Assembly: GCA_022749815.1 (NCBI GenBank)
Contig: JAKIWV010000002.1
Location: 382,478 to 446,477, forward strand
DNA: 64,000 nt
Source of the DNA: Thermoplasmata archaeon
Lineage (GTDB): Archaea; Thermoplasmatota; Thermoplasmata; Lutacidiplasmatales; UBA184
Direction: 5' to 3'
Part shown: positions 45,223 through 54,228 of the stretch, one piece after another
Layout of the letters: each line of letters begins with the position of its first letter
Numbering within the stretch: position 1 is the stretch's first letter
Notes under the pieces: model-generated
What the model saw: the letters and a program-made list of their open reading frames with translations, nothing else
What the model was told of the DNA's origin: nothing
Databases searched by the model: none
Position numbers and translations under genes: made by a program

Positions 45223-45687
45223 TTACCCGGACGAGGGGACCCTGGGCCGTCGGGCGACGATGAACTCGTCGATCCGGTGCAGCAGCTGGTCGGGCTCGAC
45301 GCTCGCCCCGACGACCGCGATGAGCAACGAGGCTCCGTCGAATCGGGAAAGGATCGTCGTGAAATCTACTCCCCGAATGACGATATGGTCCGGGGGGGTC
45401 TGCTTGAGGTCGCTGCTGACCGTCGCCGCTGCCCCCACGATTGTGGCCGACATCATGGCAAACGACTCATTCGACACCCCCGCCGGCAGCGCGCTGTGGA
45501 GCATGCGCCCGTCGTCCGACACGATCGCTACCGCGACGGCCTCCAGGAGCCTCTTCAGTTCGTCGATCGGCTCATATGCCGATGCCGTCAGGGCGACAGT
45601 GGTCAAGTTCCCCCCCACGAGGATGCGGACAGAAAGGGAGCCGCCGCGCTCCTCTGCCGATAGATATGGGCGGTTGAAGTATATCAA
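45223..45687 (-). CDS. Roadblock/LC7-domain protein
   Basis: Up to 154 residues. The Roadblock core is visible from about residue 38: IDELKRLLEAVAVAIVSDDGRMLHSALP, then SFAMMSATIVGAAATVSSDL and the DHIVIRGVDFTTILSRFDGASLLIAVVG strand region. These dimeric proteins bind and regulate small GTPases in archaea and bacteria; no Ras-like GTPase gene is in the window. The TTG start (45687) lies within an AT-rich TTGATATAC that could itself be the TATA box, in which case GTG 45618 is the true start. It lies 33 bases upstream of the amine-oxidase gene on the same strand. Confidence 0.75.
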   Translation of the reverse strand: MIYFNRPYLSAEERGGSLSVRILVGGNLTTVALTASAYEPIDELKRLLEAVAVAIVSDDGRMLHSALPAGVSNESFAMMSATIVGAAATVSSDLKQTPPDHIVIRGVDFTTILSRFDGASLLIAVVGASVEPDQLLHRIDEFIVARRPRVPSSG

Positions 45688-45920
45688 AACTGTTTCCGGG
45701 CACCGGATGGATGTGTAGGGATGCGCATCTTAGGACGCGACGGGGGTCGTCTGATGGGTCCGTCGGCGGGGCTCGTGGGGCTCTCTTCGGCGGCCCAGGG
45801 GGTTCAAGACATGGGGCGGGGGAGTTCCGGACTCGCGGGGGGACCCGCAACTCGGCGTCCGGAGCGACCCGTTTACCGTCCCGCCCCGGTCTCACTCCTC
45901 AGGAGCACGGACCCCGAACG

Positions 45921-45928
45921 TCTAAATC
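45921..45928 (+). promoter_or_regulatory. TATA-like box of the DUF973 gene
   Basis: TCTAAATC centred 27 bases before ATG 45951. Confidence 0.5.
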
Positions 45929-45950
45929 GGTGGACTCAATGTGATTCGAA

Positions 45951-46733
45951 ATGTATCCACCGCCACCCCCCGGTCAGCCCCCCTCCTGGGGGCCGCCTCC
46001 CGGAGTGGGCTACCAAGGCATGGCTGCGGCGCCACAGCGCCCGGAGAAAGACCTCGCGGCTCTTTCCCGAATCCGGGGGGCGGCCATCGTTGCGATGGTC
46101 GGGGCCGCGGCGAGCGCTGCAATCTCCGTCGTGCTCTCGACGGGCGGCTACCTGAGGTTCGCCCCCACCACCACCACGACCCTCCCCACGTTCACGTCGA
46201 TGTTCTTGTTCATATTTCTGGGGGTTGAGCTCGCCGCCTTCGCCGCATTGGTGGCCTCGTTCGAGCTCTACCGAGAGGGGTTCGTCGAACTGAGAGACGT
46301 TGATACTCGATTCTCAAGCTCGCCAACGTTCGCGCTGCTGGCGATGATCGGCTTCGTCATTCTGGCGGTCGGCCTGCTCGTGCTCCTGCTCGCGCTGTAC
46401 AACATCGTCTCCTGTGCCGGCCACACCCTTCCGATACCCTTGGGGTGCCTGCAACTTGGAACATTGCTCGGAGGGGTCGCCTTGGCCGGAATTGGGGGGA
46501 TCGTGGCACTCATCGGCGTGATTGGAACACTCGTGGCGATCTGGCGTCTGGGCGAGAGGTACGCGGAGTCCCTGTTCAAGGTTGGAGCGATCCTCCTGAT
46601 CATCCCATTTTTGAACATCGTGGGACAGATTCTCATCTTCGTGGCGGCGCGCGGCGCGACGAGCCGAATCCAGCAGCATCCGGGTCCTGGGTTCGCCCCG
46701 TCCTTCTTGGCGCCGCCCCCTCCAATGCGTTGA
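45951..46733 (+). CDS. DUF973-type archaeal membrane protein
   Basis: 260 residues. A Pro/Gly-rich cytoplasmic leader of 25 residues is followed by about five helices; between helices 2 and 3 the segment ELYREGFVELRDVDTRFSSSPT matches the conserved G-x-x-x-L-x-x-x-D-x-R-F-S stretch of DUF973 proteins, a family largely confined to archaea. Function is unknown. The last stretch RGATSRIQQHPGPGFAPSF is polar and cytoplasmic. A TATA-like box 27 bases upstream supports the start. Confidence 0.75.
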   Translation: MYPPPPPGQPPSWGPPPGVGYQGMAAAPQRPEKDLAALSRIRGAAIVAMVGAAASAAISVVLSTGGYLRFAPTTTTTLPTFTSMFLFIFLGVELAAFAALVASFELYREGFVELRDVDTRFSSSPTFALLAMIGFVILAVGLLVLLLALYNIVSCAGHTLPIPLGCLQLGTLLGGVALAGIGGIVALIGVIGTLVAIWRLGERYAESLFKVGAILLIIPFLNIVGQILIFVAARGATSRIQQHPGPGFAPSFLAPPPPMR

Positions 46734-46790
46734 CCCGGGAGCCACGGGAGACCCGGATTCCCGCAAGGGTGGGAGCGCCCGGTCCCTTGC

Positions 46791-47246
46791 TCATTTCCGT
46801 AACGGGCGTCGCATTTCCCACGACCGTTCGAACCCGAGACTTCGGTACACCGGCCGGCCCAGAGGCGCGGCGTGGAGTAGAACCCGGGCGTAGCCGCGGC
46901 GCCGTGAGAGTCTGAGGGCCTCTCGAACGATCCGACGCGCGAGGCCTCGACCCCGGAACTCGGGTTCGGTGTACATCGAGAACAGATAGGGAACGGTCGA
47001 CTCCGGAGCGCCCGGCCGAGGCTGCTCCGGCCGGAACCAGATCCCACCGCTCGCGACGACCCCGCGTCCGGGGCTCTCGATGACCAACACGATGACCTCG
47101 CCGGTCCGCACTCGGGGCAGAATCCAGCGGCGGTACACGGGGTCATGGGCGGTGAGTTGCTTCGGGGTTCGACCCCCTACGTCTTCCCACATCCGATGGC
47201 GATGGTCCACCAGGAGCTTCCCTTCGGAAACCGAGGCCCTTCGCAT
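46791..47246 (-). CDS. GNAT-family N-acetyltransferase
   Basis: 151 residues from ATG 47246, chosen over one ten codons upstream because MRRASVSEGKLLVDHRHRMWEDVG is the typical opening of this GNAT branch. Acetyl-CoA motif: YLFSMYTEPEFRGRGLARRIVREAL with R-G-R-G-L-A, then LHAAPLGRPVYRSLGFE. The acceptor is unknown. It is convergent with the DUF973 gene. Confidence 0.82.
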   Translation of the reverse strand: MRRASVSEGKLLVDHRHRMWEDVGGRTPKQLTAHDPVYRRWILPRVRTGEVIVLVIESPGRGVVASGGIWFRPEQPRPGAPESTVPYLFSMYTEPEFRGRGLARRIVREALRLSRRRGYARVLLHAAPLGRPVYRSLGFERSWEMRRPLRK

Positions 47247-47403
47247 CAGCCATCGGTTTCCAAGGCGGGCGGGCATCGGACTCTGGGGTCCGGCGGAGCT
47301 ATTTGCGTTTTCCCGGGAAGGAACCCGAATGCCCGTATCCTTCCCGGCTCACCAACGGCCTCCCTCGGAAGGACCTGTTGGGTTCGACTGACTCGTACCG
47401 ACG

Positions 47404-47410
47404 TTATAAA
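47404..47410 (+). promoter_or_regulatory. TATA box of the seven-helix membrane protein gene
   Basis: TTATAAA centred 30 bases before ATG 47437, the best match to an archaeal TATA box in the window. Confidence 0.6.
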
Positions 47411-47436
47411 GGACAGCCCGAAGTCCGCTCTGAGAG

Positions 47437-48123
47437 ATGGACGCCCTCCCAAGCCTCATCCTGATCTCGATCGGAGTGCTGGGCCTCCTCGCGGCGACCC
47501 TCGGGGTGGTGGAATGGCGACGGTTTAGGGTGCAGGGTGCCCGGTCCCACCTCTACTGGGCCGTCGGATTGGTACTGGTCTTCTTCACTCTCTTTGAGGA
47601 GGCCCTTTTCTACGCCGGAATCTGGACCAGCGCGTTGTTGAGCTCCTACTTCTTCTTGGTCGCCTTATTGGTCGGGATCCTGTCGCTTGGATCGGCGGAG
47701 AGTGGGCTGCCGCCGAACTGGCGCCGGGTCTACACGGCGTATATCGCCCTCACCACCGTAGTCGTTGGCTTTTTCTGCGCCACGAGCCCGGTCGGTGGGG
47801 GAGTGCTTAGCCAGGGGATTGTGACGGGCAACCCCTCCCTCGGGGTCATCCTTAGTTCTACGGCGTTGACCGTTCCCGCGGCCACTTTGATGGCCGGTCT
47901 TGCGCTCCTCGGGGTCTATCGGCGCCGGGTTTGGCGACTGGGGTACATCGCCGCGGGGATCCTCGTGATCAGCGCCGCAGGGGGCCTCTATATCGTCTCG
48001 ATTCCCGTGACACTTTACTATGCAGAATTCATCGGTGTGTTCCTACTATACGTTGGGTTCGGAGGCGTCCGTCCTTCCTCGCTGCGGCAACCCGCTTCCG
48101 CTCTCGCCGCGGGTGGAAACTAG
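47437..48123 (+). CDS. Seven-helix membrane protein, function unknown
   Basis: 228 residues with about seven hydrophobic segments and short loops. Notable residues: Glu pair in helix 2 (FTLFEEALFYAGIW), a basic loop NWRRVYTAY and VYRRRVWRL, and a short C-terminal tail. The length and spacing recall seven-helix sensors, but no rhodopsin lysine or other diagnostic residue is visible, so it is left unnamed. It has its own promoter. Confidence 0.7.
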   Translation: MDALPSLILISIGVLGLLAATLGVVEWRRFRVQGARSHLYWAVGLVLVFFTLFEEALFYAGIWTSALLSSYFFLVALLVGILSLGSAESGLPPNWRRVYTAYIALTTVVVGFFCATSPVGGGVLSQGIVTGNPSLGVILSSTALTVPAATLMAGLALLGVYRRRVWRLGYIAAGILVISAAGGLYIVSIPVTLYYAEFIGVFLLYVGFGGVRPSSLRQPASALAAGGN

Positions 48124-48195
48124 CCGCCGCAGCCGATTCGCGCCGAGCGCGCCTCGGGTCGTCCTCCGTTTCTCCCTGAGAGGCGAACCGGATCG

Positions 48196-48681
48196 ATGAT
48201 CCTCTGGGAGAGCGTGGTCCTCGGAGTCCACATCCTGGGCGCCTGCATTTGGGTGGGGGGAACGTTCGCCCTCGGCGTGGTGGCCGCCGCCCTCGGGCGG
48301 AGCGGGCCACCGGGCGACGCACGGGTGGCCGAACAGACCGTCTCGGTCGCGCGCGCACTGGGCTGGGTCATGTGGCCGGCGCTGGGGATTACCATCGTCA
48401 CCGGGGGTCTCAATCTGTCCTGGTGGCTTCCGCCGGGGGACTGGATGGCGACCCCCCAGGGTCACTGGCTCATGGCGAAGCTGGTGGTCGTGGGTCTGGT
48501 ATTGGTGACCGCCGGAAGCCACAGCTTCCTCGTGGGGCCCCGGATCCGTCGCCTCCGGGGAACCGGAGCGACCACTGCAGAGCTCCGAGGGCTCCGACGG
48601 TGGAGCGCCGCGCTCGGCGCCGTCTCAGCGGTCTCGAGCGCAGCCGTTGTATTCCTGGCCGTAGCCGTTGGAAGCTTCTAG
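48196..48681 (+). CDS. CopD-like four-helix membrane protein
   Basis: 161 residues with four hydrophobic helices. Helix 1 contains LGVHILGACIWVGGTF, the H-x-x-x-x-x-x-W-x-G-G pattern of CopD/DUF2269-type proteins, and helix 3 follows GHWLMAKLVVVG with a second His. These histidines could bind heme or copper. Its topology matches the protein at 5969-6466. It lies 72 bases after the seven-helix gene on the same strand and may share its transcript. Confidence 0.68.
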   Translation: MILWESVVLGVHILGACIWVGGTFALGVVAAALGRSGPPGDARVAEQTVSVARALGWVMWPALGITIVTGGLNLSWWLPPGDWMATPQGHWLMAKLVVVGLVLVTAGSHSFLVGPRIRRLRGTGATTAELRGLRRWSAALGAVSAVSSAAVVFLAVAVGSF

Positions 48682-48729
48682 GCGCACTCCGTCCCGCCCG
48701 GAGGGCGGGTTCCGCCATGGGGGATCTAG

Positions 48730-49185
48730 CTAGCGGCTCTGACGGGTGCTTTGGAGGAACTTCTCGACGGCGCGGCCGGTGTGAGGCCCGGGTCTGGCCG
48801 ACTCGACGACCTCCGCGACCTTCCCGCTGGGATCGATGTAGAACGTGATCCGCTTCGCGACGTTGAACGTCCCCAGAACGCCATAGCTTTCCGCGATATG
48901 CTTGTCGTGGTCGGCGACGAGCGGAAAGTCGGCGCGGCAATCGATGGCGAAAGCGGTCTGGGTCTTCGTGTCATCGACGCTCACGCCGACGATCTCCACG
49001 CCCTGCGCCGACAGTTTGGGATAGAGCTCGCCGAAGGTCCGGGTCTCCATGGCGCAGCCCGACGTGAACGCCTTGGGATAGAAGTACAGAATGACGGACT
49101 TCCCACGGAGGGACGAAAGTTTCAGGTTCTGGCCCTTCGAGCTTGGCGCGTCGAAATCGGGGGCTTGGGCTCCGGGTCCGATCAT
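48730..49185 (-). CDS. bcp: Peroxiredoxin (BCP/PrxQ type)
   Basis: 151 residues from ATG 49185; the open frame continues upstream but only this start gives the standard N-terminus IGPGAQAPDFDAPSSKG. The peroxidatic site is PKAFTSGCAMETRTF: Pro, Thr and the catalytic Cys are in place, and no second Cys follows five residues later as in resolving-Cys types, so it may be one-Cys or use an external thiol. It reduces hydrogen peroxide and organic peroxides. It is divergent from a zinc-binding protein gene. Confidence 0.9.
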   Translation of the reverse strand: MIGPGAQAPDFDAPSSKGQNLKLSSLRGKSVILYFYPKAFTSGCAMETRTFGELYPKLSAQGVEIVGVSVDDTKTQTAFAIDCRADFPLVADHDKHIAESYGVLGTFNVAKRITFYIDPSGKVAEVVESARPGPHTGRAVEKFLQSTRQSR

Positions 49186-49337
49186 AGGAATCGATGATAG
49201 AACCGAGGGTATGAAAGGTCGCTGGCCGCGAGGCCCCCAGCTGTTTGCTCGCCCTGCCGTACTCAGGGCAGTGACGGCCGAACTGACTGTCCTACCGTGC
49301 GGTCTCTTTGTACTCGGCGGGCGATGGGGTGCGCGCC

Positions 49338-49583
49338 ATGCCACGGTTCAAGGCGCGGGTCGCTCGTTCGACTTCAGAGCCGCCCGTCGAGTTCGACCTG
49401 TGCGCCCGATGCGCAGCGGACGGAGAAATCCTGCGCACCGTCGTGAGCGGCAAGATGGGGATCCCGATCGAGGGGCTCGAGCCTCCGCCCGTCGACCAAA
49501 TTGCCCATCGCTCGTACGATTTTCAGCCCCGACCCACCCCCTGCATTTCGTGCGCCCGGATCCTTAGCTCCGAGGACGACTAG
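49338..49583 (+). CDS. Small zinc-binding protein with two Cys pairs
   Basis: 81 residues from ATG 49338. Two C-x-x-C knuckles (FDLCARCAADG near 30 and TPCISCARIL near 70) flank a 40-residue middle, a treble-clef or zinc-ribbon arrangement. No enzymatic motif. An ATG or GTG further upstream would add only poorly structured sequence. It might bind nucleic acid or protein. It is divergent from the peroxiredoxin gene. Confidence 0.65.
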   Translation: MPRFKARVARSTSEPPVEFDLCARCAADGEILRTVVSGKMGIPIEGLEPPPVDQIAHRSYDFQPRPTPCISCARILSSEDD

Positions 49584-49644
49584 CGCCTCCGAAGGACGAG
49601 CGCACTCGTAATACGGACCGCCCCCTCGCTCACCGAGGGGACTC

Positions 49645-50097
49645 ATGGCTTCCGGACCGCTGGTTCTGATCGAAGAATTACCCCTGGCCGTCGAGGACCT
49701 CTGGGCGCTCTGGACGGAGCCGGCCAAGGTGGCCCGGTGGCTGTCCGGCGGGTCGACCATCAACCTGGTGGTCGGGGGAACCTACGAGCTGAACGGCCAT
49801 CTGGCAACCCGGAATCTGAGCGAACCCGTGGGCGGGGCGATCGTGGGGCTTCAGGAGGAGTACGTGCTCAAGGTCGCGTGGCGTCTGCCCGCCGAACTTG
49901 GGCGGGCCGTACGCGATGCCACTCCGTCCACGGGATTGACCGTGCTGTTCCAGCCCCTCGGCCCCAACCGTACGCGGTTGCGGCTGGAGCACGATGGATG
50001 GCGGGAGGGCGACGAATGGACGGCCGCGCTCCGTTGGCAAACCGAGGTGTGGACCGCCGTTCTAGAGAGGCTCAAGTTGGGAAACCTGCCGGTTTGA
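49645..50097 (+). CDS. START/AHSA1-like (SRPBCC) protein
   Basis: 150 residues. Pattern of the AHSA1 branch: IEELPLAVEDLWALWTEPAKVARWLSGG at the N-terminus, VGGTYELNG, EPVGGAIVGLQEEYVLKVAW, LTVLFQPLGPNRTRLRLEHDGW, and a C-terminal helix WTAALRWQTEVWTAVLERL. It resembles the protein at 30941-31396 in layout. It probably binds a hydrophobic ligand. TAATACG lies about 33 bases before the ATG. Confidence 0.75.
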   Translation: MASGPLVLIEELPLAVEDLWALWTEPAKVARWLSGGSTINLVVGGTYELNGHLATRNLSEPVGGAIVGLQEEYVLKVAWRLPAELGRAVRDATPSTGLTVLFQPLGPNRTRLRLEHDGWREGDEWTAALRWQTEVWTAVLERLKLGNLPV

Positions 50098-50307
50098 GTC
50101 CGAGGCCGAGGACTGGGGCCCCATTCGACAACGCCAATCCGAAGACCAAGTCGGACAGTACCTCGACCCGAGCGCACGGGAACGCTGTGTTCCGACGGTC
50201 GTTCTCCAGACCAATCGGTGCGACGCCCGCAGCGCGCCCAGGTGCCAAGACGGGGGCCAAGCCGTCCGGATCAACGAGGAGCAGTAGCACCAGAAAGGAG
50301 TACGTGG

Positions 50308-50316
50308 GCTTTAGAA
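50308..50316 (+). promoter_or_regulatory. TATA-like box of the M1 aminopeptidase gene
   Basis: GCTTTAGAA centred about 31 bases before ATG 50343. Confidence 0.45.
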
Positions 50317-50342
50317 CTGGATGCCGATAGCCGCCGCCCGAG

Positions 50343-52820
50343 ATGATTCCCGTGAGGGCCGAAGAGTACCACCTCTCCCTCGATGTCGACTTCCGGAATC
50401 GCACCTTTCGGGGTCACGTCCGTCTCCTCGGCGATCTCGACGGACCCCTGTTACGTTTGAACTGCGTGGGCCTCGAGGTGCGTCGGGCGAACGCCGGCTC
50501 CCATGCGCTGACCTGCCAGAGGCTCGAAGCGAGCCAGGAAATCCAGCTCGATGGAATCCCGTCCGACGCGCGGGAGGTCGAGCTCGACTTCTCCGGAAAA
50601 GTACTCGACCAGAGTCTCCTCGGGCTCTATCGATCCGAGCAGCCGCCCGAGTACGTCCTCGCAACCCAGTTCGAGTCGACGGGGGCGCGACGCGTCTTCC
50701 CGTGCCTGGACCGTCCCGACCAAAAAGCCACCTTCGAAGTGGAGGTCACCGTTGACTCTGACTTGGTGGTCATTTTCAACACGCCAGCCCTCGAAACCAC
50801 CGTACACGACGGACGCCAACGGATCCGGTTCGCAAAAACGCCCCGAATGGCTACGTACCTTTTGTTCTTCGGCATCGGGAAGTTCGACTCGCTCCAAGGG
50901 GATGGCCCCGGCACCCAAGTGGGAGTATGGACTCCGCCGGGGGAGAGCGAGAAGGGAAGGTTCGCGCTCGATGTTTCCCAGCGTGTGCTCCGCGAGTTCG
51001 AGGACTATTACGACGTTCCATACCCTCTGCCGAAGCTGGACCTGATTTCGATCCGAGAATTCGGAGCCGGCGCGATGGAGAATTGGGGAGCGATTGCCAG
51101 TCGGGAGCGATTGCTGCTCGTCGACGAACGAACGACTTCCGGACTCCGCCGGGCAATCGCGACAGTCGCGGCGCACGAGATCGCCCATCAATGGTTCGGA
51201 GATCTCGTCACCATGGTGTGGTGGGACGACATCTGGCTGAACGAGAGCTTCGCGTCGTTCATGGCCTACAAGGTGCTCGACCGTTTGGGAGGCTACCCCG
51301 GTATCTGGAGCGACTTTCTGCTCACGGAAACGGCCAGCGCCTTTCTGGGCGACTCCCTCGCAACGACCCACCCGATCCGCCAAGCCGTCGATTCCCCCGA
51401 GGAGATCGACCAGATCTTCGACGAGATTAGTTATGGGAAAGGGGCGAGCGTTCTCCGGATGCTCGAGGCCTTCGTGGGCGCCGTGCCGTTCCGACAGGGG
51501 GTTCACGATTACCTGGTCAAGTTCCAGTACGGGAATGCCCGCGGCGAGGACCTCTGGGCCGCGCTCGAGGCCGCGGCGCAGCAGCCAATCTCCGACCTGA
51601 TGCGACGCTGGGTCGAGCGACCTGGCCACCCCGTCCTGATCGTTCACCGCGGAGCGGACGGACTCCACCTCGAGCAGCGGCGTTTCTCGATCAGTGGCGA
51701 GCACACCCGACAATTCTGGCCGGTGCCGCTCGTGGCCCGGACGGACGGTAAGTCTGTGCGCATGCTCATGACAGGACCCGAGATCACGCTCAACGTTCCG
51801 GCCGACTCGGACATCTTCCTGAACGAGGGAGCGCTGGGATTCTACCGGGTACTGTACGACGGCGCGACGTACGACCGGATCCTCGGTCGGTTCGACCAGC
51901 TCCCGGCGCCCGAACGATGGCTCGTGCTCGAGGACCTGTTCGCCTTCCTCCTTTCGGCAGATGTCTCCTTCGAGCGATACCAGTCGTTCGTCGAGAAGGC
52001 ACTCGCGGAGAGCGACCCGCTTGTTGTTCAAGGGGTTCTGCACCACCTGAGCCTCCTGGTCCTGCCGCTCATGGATGACCCGAAGTTCGTCGACCTCTAC
52101 CGCGGCTTCCACCGGGCGCAGACCCGTCGACTGGGCCTGGCGCGGAAACCTGACGAAAGCGACATGGACCGCCGCCTCAGGGAGTCCATTCTGCGGAGCC
52201 GCCTGCTGTTAGATCCCGACTTCGCCCGCGAGCTGTCGGCGAAGTTCGGAGACTACGACGGGCTTGACGCGGACATCCGCCCGGCCGTCGCGGTGGCCTA
52301 CGCCCAGGTCGGCGGGGCGCGTGTCGTGGAGGAGTTATGGCAGCGTCTACGTGGGGCAAACGACGCGGACGCGCTGCAGATGACCCGCGCGCTCGCCACC
52401 TTCGAGGATCCCGCGCTTGTGGCGGAGACCCTCGCCCGCGCGAGTCGGGGCGAGATGCCCTTTTCGCAGGTACCGTGGGCGGTGTTCGAAGCCCTTCGGC
52501 ACCCCCAATCGAGACCGGTGGTTTGGAAATGGTTCCAGGAGGACGGGGCCCGTCTCATGCAGGGACTGGCCGGAACTTCGTTCCTCCATTTCGTGTACGA
52601 GGAGCTCGTCGCGGCGGTCGGGACGGACGATCCCGGAGAGGTCCGGGCGTATTTCGCCGAGCACCCGGTCGCGGGGGCGGAGAGGGGCATCCTCAAGGGC
52701 ATCGAGTACGCGGGCCTCTTCTCGGAGCTGCGCGCCCGGCGGGCCCGGGAACGGGGAACCCCGACCTCGAAGGGATACAATCCCGGAACCGACCAACGCC
52801 TCGGGCCGGGCAACGGATAG
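50343..52820 (+). CDS. M1-family zinc aminopeptidase (tricorn-factor-like)
   Basis: 825 residues, a normal length for the family. Exopeptidase motif GAMENWGAI near 240 binds the peptide amino end; zinc ligands are His278 and His282 (HEIAHQWFGD) with catalytic Glu279, and Glu301 (WLNESFA) is the third ligand. A catalytic Tyr follows in the SYGKGASVL region. The C-terminal 400 residues are the helical ERAP1-like domain. It removes N-terminal residues from peptides made by proteasome or tricorn; Thermoplasma factors F2/F3 belong to this family. The gene has its own TATA-like box. Confidence 0.93.
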   Translation: MIPVRAEEYHLSLDVDFRNRTFRGHVRLLGDLDGPLLRLNCVGLEVRRANAGSHALTCQRLEASQEIQLDGIPSDAREVELDFSGKVLDQSLLGLYRSEQPPEYVLATQFESTGARRVFPCLDRPDQKATFEVEVTVDSDLVVIFNTPALETTVHDGRQRIRFAKTPRMATYLLFFGIGKFDSLQGDGPGTQVGVWTPPGESEKGRFALDVSQRVLREFEDYYDVPYPLPKLDLISIREFGAGAMENWGAIASRERLLLVDERTTSGLRRAIATVAAHEIAHQWFGDLVTMVWWDDIWLNESFASFMAYKVLDRLGGYPGIWSDFLLTETASAFLGDSLATTHPIRQAVDSPEEIDQIFDEISYGKGASVLRMLEAFVGAVPFRQGVHDYLVKFQYGNARGEDLWAALEAAAQQPISDLMRRWVERPGHPVLIVHRGADGLHLEQRRFSISGEHTRQFWPVPLVARTDGKSVRMLMTGPEITLNVPADSDIFLNEGALGFYRVLYDGATYDRILGRFDQLPAPERWLVLEDLFAFLLSADVSFERYQSFVEKALAESDPLVVQGVLHHLSLLVLPLMDDPKFVDLYRGFHRAQTRRLGLARKPDESDMDRRLRESILRSRLLLDPDFARELSAKFGDYDGLDADIRPAVAVAYAQVGGARVVEELWQRLRGANDADALQMTRALATFEDPALVAETLARASRGEMPFSQVPWAVFEALRHPQSRPVVWKWFQEDGARLMQGLAGTSFLHFVYEELVAAVGTDDPGEVRAYFAEHPVAGAERGILKGIEYAGLFSELRARRARERGTPTSKGYNPGTDQRLGPGNG

Positions 52821-52821
52821 G

Positions 52822-53376
52822 CTAGAGGAACCCACTCAGGAGGTCGTGGCGGGAGACGATCCCGATCATCGTCCCCTTTTCGACCACCGGCAGTCGGTTG
52901 ATCTTGTGCTCGATCAACAGCCGGATCGCCTCGTCGAGGGACGCGTCGGCGTTCACCGTGATGGGTCGGTTCGACATCGCCGGGCGCACCCGCGTCGTCT
53001 CGAGGATCTCCCGGCACTCCCGCGGCAGGTCGCTGCGTCGCGCCTTGGTCGAGTCGAGGATCAGGTCGAAGATTCCGCCGGGGAGCGACAGGCCCGCACG
53101 CTCGTGGAGGACCCGAACGATATCCTTCTGGCTCAGAACGCCCACGAGCCGGGGTCGTCGGTCGACCACCGGGAGTCCCGAGACGCCGTGGGTGCTCATT
53201 AGCGAGGCCGCAACCTCGAGAGTGGCCTCGGGGCGCACGGTGATGACGGGTTGGGACATGACGTCGCGGACGACGTAGCCATAGAACCCTAGGCCACGCC
53301 GGTTCCGCTCCGAGGCGGTAGTGCGTGGGCGCGTCGTCCGCCGCCGCGCCAGAGTTCGGCGGGTTGCAGGAGCCAT
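52822..53376 (-). CDS. Tandem CBS-domain protein
   Basis: 184 residues from ATG 53376, five bases after the stop of the upstream GST-like gene. Two CBS motifs: VRDVMSQPVITVRPEATLEVAASLMSTHGVSGLPVVDRR ... VGVLSQKDIVRVL and the C-terminal copy NRPITVNADASLDEAIRLLIEHKINRLPVVEKG ... GIVSRHDLL. Such pairs bind adenosine nucleotides and report energy state. The first 35 residues are Arg/Thr-rich and unstructured; an internal ATG (53259) would drop them but also VVRDV of the first domain. Convergent with the aminopeptidase gene, one base apart. Confidence 0.85.
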   Translation of the reverse strand: MAPATRRTLARRRTTRPRTTASERNRRGLGFYGYVVRDVMSQPVITVRPEATLEVAASLMSTHGVSGLPVVDRRPRLVGVLSQKDIVRVLHERAGLSLPGGIFDLILDSTKARRSDLPRECREILETTRVRPAMSNRPITVNADASLDEAIRLLIEHKINRLPVVEKGTMIGIVSRHDLLSGFL

Positions 53377-53380
53377 GCCA

Positions 53381-54076
53381 CTACCCCGAACCGGCACGAG
53401 CGGTCCTGCCTCGCGAGCGCAACTCGCCAGAGCTGATATGCGAGCCCCCCAGCGCCTGGATCCGGTCCGCCCAGGCCTCCGTCCGCGGGAAGTGGGCCGG
53501 AATCCGCTCGCCCACCGCGAGGAGGGGTGAGAGGCCGCCGAAGACGCCGAAATCGGCAAGGCTCGGGGCTTCCAGCAGCCACTCGCGTCCGTCGAGCATC
53601 TCCTCGATAAATTGGAAACATCTCTCCATGTCGTGGCGAAATTCTTCCCGGCGCAGCTCGAGCACCGACCAAGGTCCTCGGGCGCGGGCCTGCATCTCTT
53701 CGAAGACCCACCGCTCGGTCTCATCCTCGATGATGGCAGGCACGCGGGTCACGACGTACCGCCAGACTCGTTCCTCGAGCACTTGGTGACCCCAGTTCTC
53801 GAGCGTTCGGGCCAACCCTTGGGCGCCGGCGGGGTAGAGCGTAGGCCGCGGCCGCTTCGCCTCGAGGAAATCTGGGATATTCTCCCACGTTACGATTTTC
53901 CGGCCCCACGTCAACGCCGGGACGTAGTCTTGGCCGGTGGCCCGGATCAACTCTCGTTTGTCGTGATACGGGACACGGACCGATTCGTAGTCGAGGCCCT
54001 TGAACGCGAGCATTCGTTCCACCGAGACGCAGTAATGGCTAGTGGAGTACCCGTACAACCTCGGACGAGACGGCAC
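53381..54076 (-). CDS. Glutathione S-transferase-like protein
   Basis: 231 residues from GTG 54076, which puts RLYGYSTSHYCVSVERMLAFKGLDYESV at the N-terminus as in other family members; the longer frame adds a Pro/Arg-rich leader. A thioredoxin-like N-domain (YVPALTWGRKIVTWENIPDFLE carries the cis-Pro and the Thr-Trp-Glu that mimic the glutathione-binding segment) precedes a helical C-domain (WLLEAPSLADFGVFGGLSPLL). Archaea rarely make glutathione, so it may use another thiol or act as a binding protein. It is followed by the CBS gene in an apparent operon. Confidence 0.8.
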   Translation of the reverse strand: MPSRPRLYGYSTSHYCVSVERMLAFKGLDYESVRVPYHDKRELIRATGQDYVPALTWGRKIVTWENIPDFLEAKRPRPTLYPAGAQGLARTLENWGHQVLEERVWRYVVTRVPAIIEDETERWVFEEMQARARGPWSVLELRREEFRHDMERCFQFIEEMLDGREWLLEAPSLADFGVFGGLSPLLAVGERIPAHFPRTEAWADRIQALGGSHISSGELRSRGRTARAGSG

Positions 54077-54200
54077 GGCCGTTGGAGTCCCCGTCGGGGG
54101 ATTAGCCCTTCGCTTTCGGAGGGCGGCTCGCGGCGTCGGAGTACGGCCTCCGGGCCGGGCGGCCGGTCCGAACAGGCCGTGCACACTTCACCGAAGGGTC

Positions 54201-54207
54201 AAAATAC
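54201..54207 (+). promoter_or_regulatory. TATA-like box of the repeat-tail membrane protein gene
   Basis: AAAATAC centred 25 bases before the GTG at 54229, favouring that GTG over the ATG at 54250. Confidence 0.5.
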
Positions 54208-54228
54208 CCCTCCCTTAGTGGCTTCGGC

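Noticed and set aside
50098-50342. Spacer between the START-like gene and the aminopeptidase, open on both strands in several frames
   Set aside because: No frame has a plausible start, family or hydrophobic pattern; apart from the TATA-like box nothing was accepted.
50451-52112. Minus-strand open frame (553 codons) inside the aminopeptidase gene
   Set aside because: Shadow of a strongly supported M1 peptidase; no motif or start signal.
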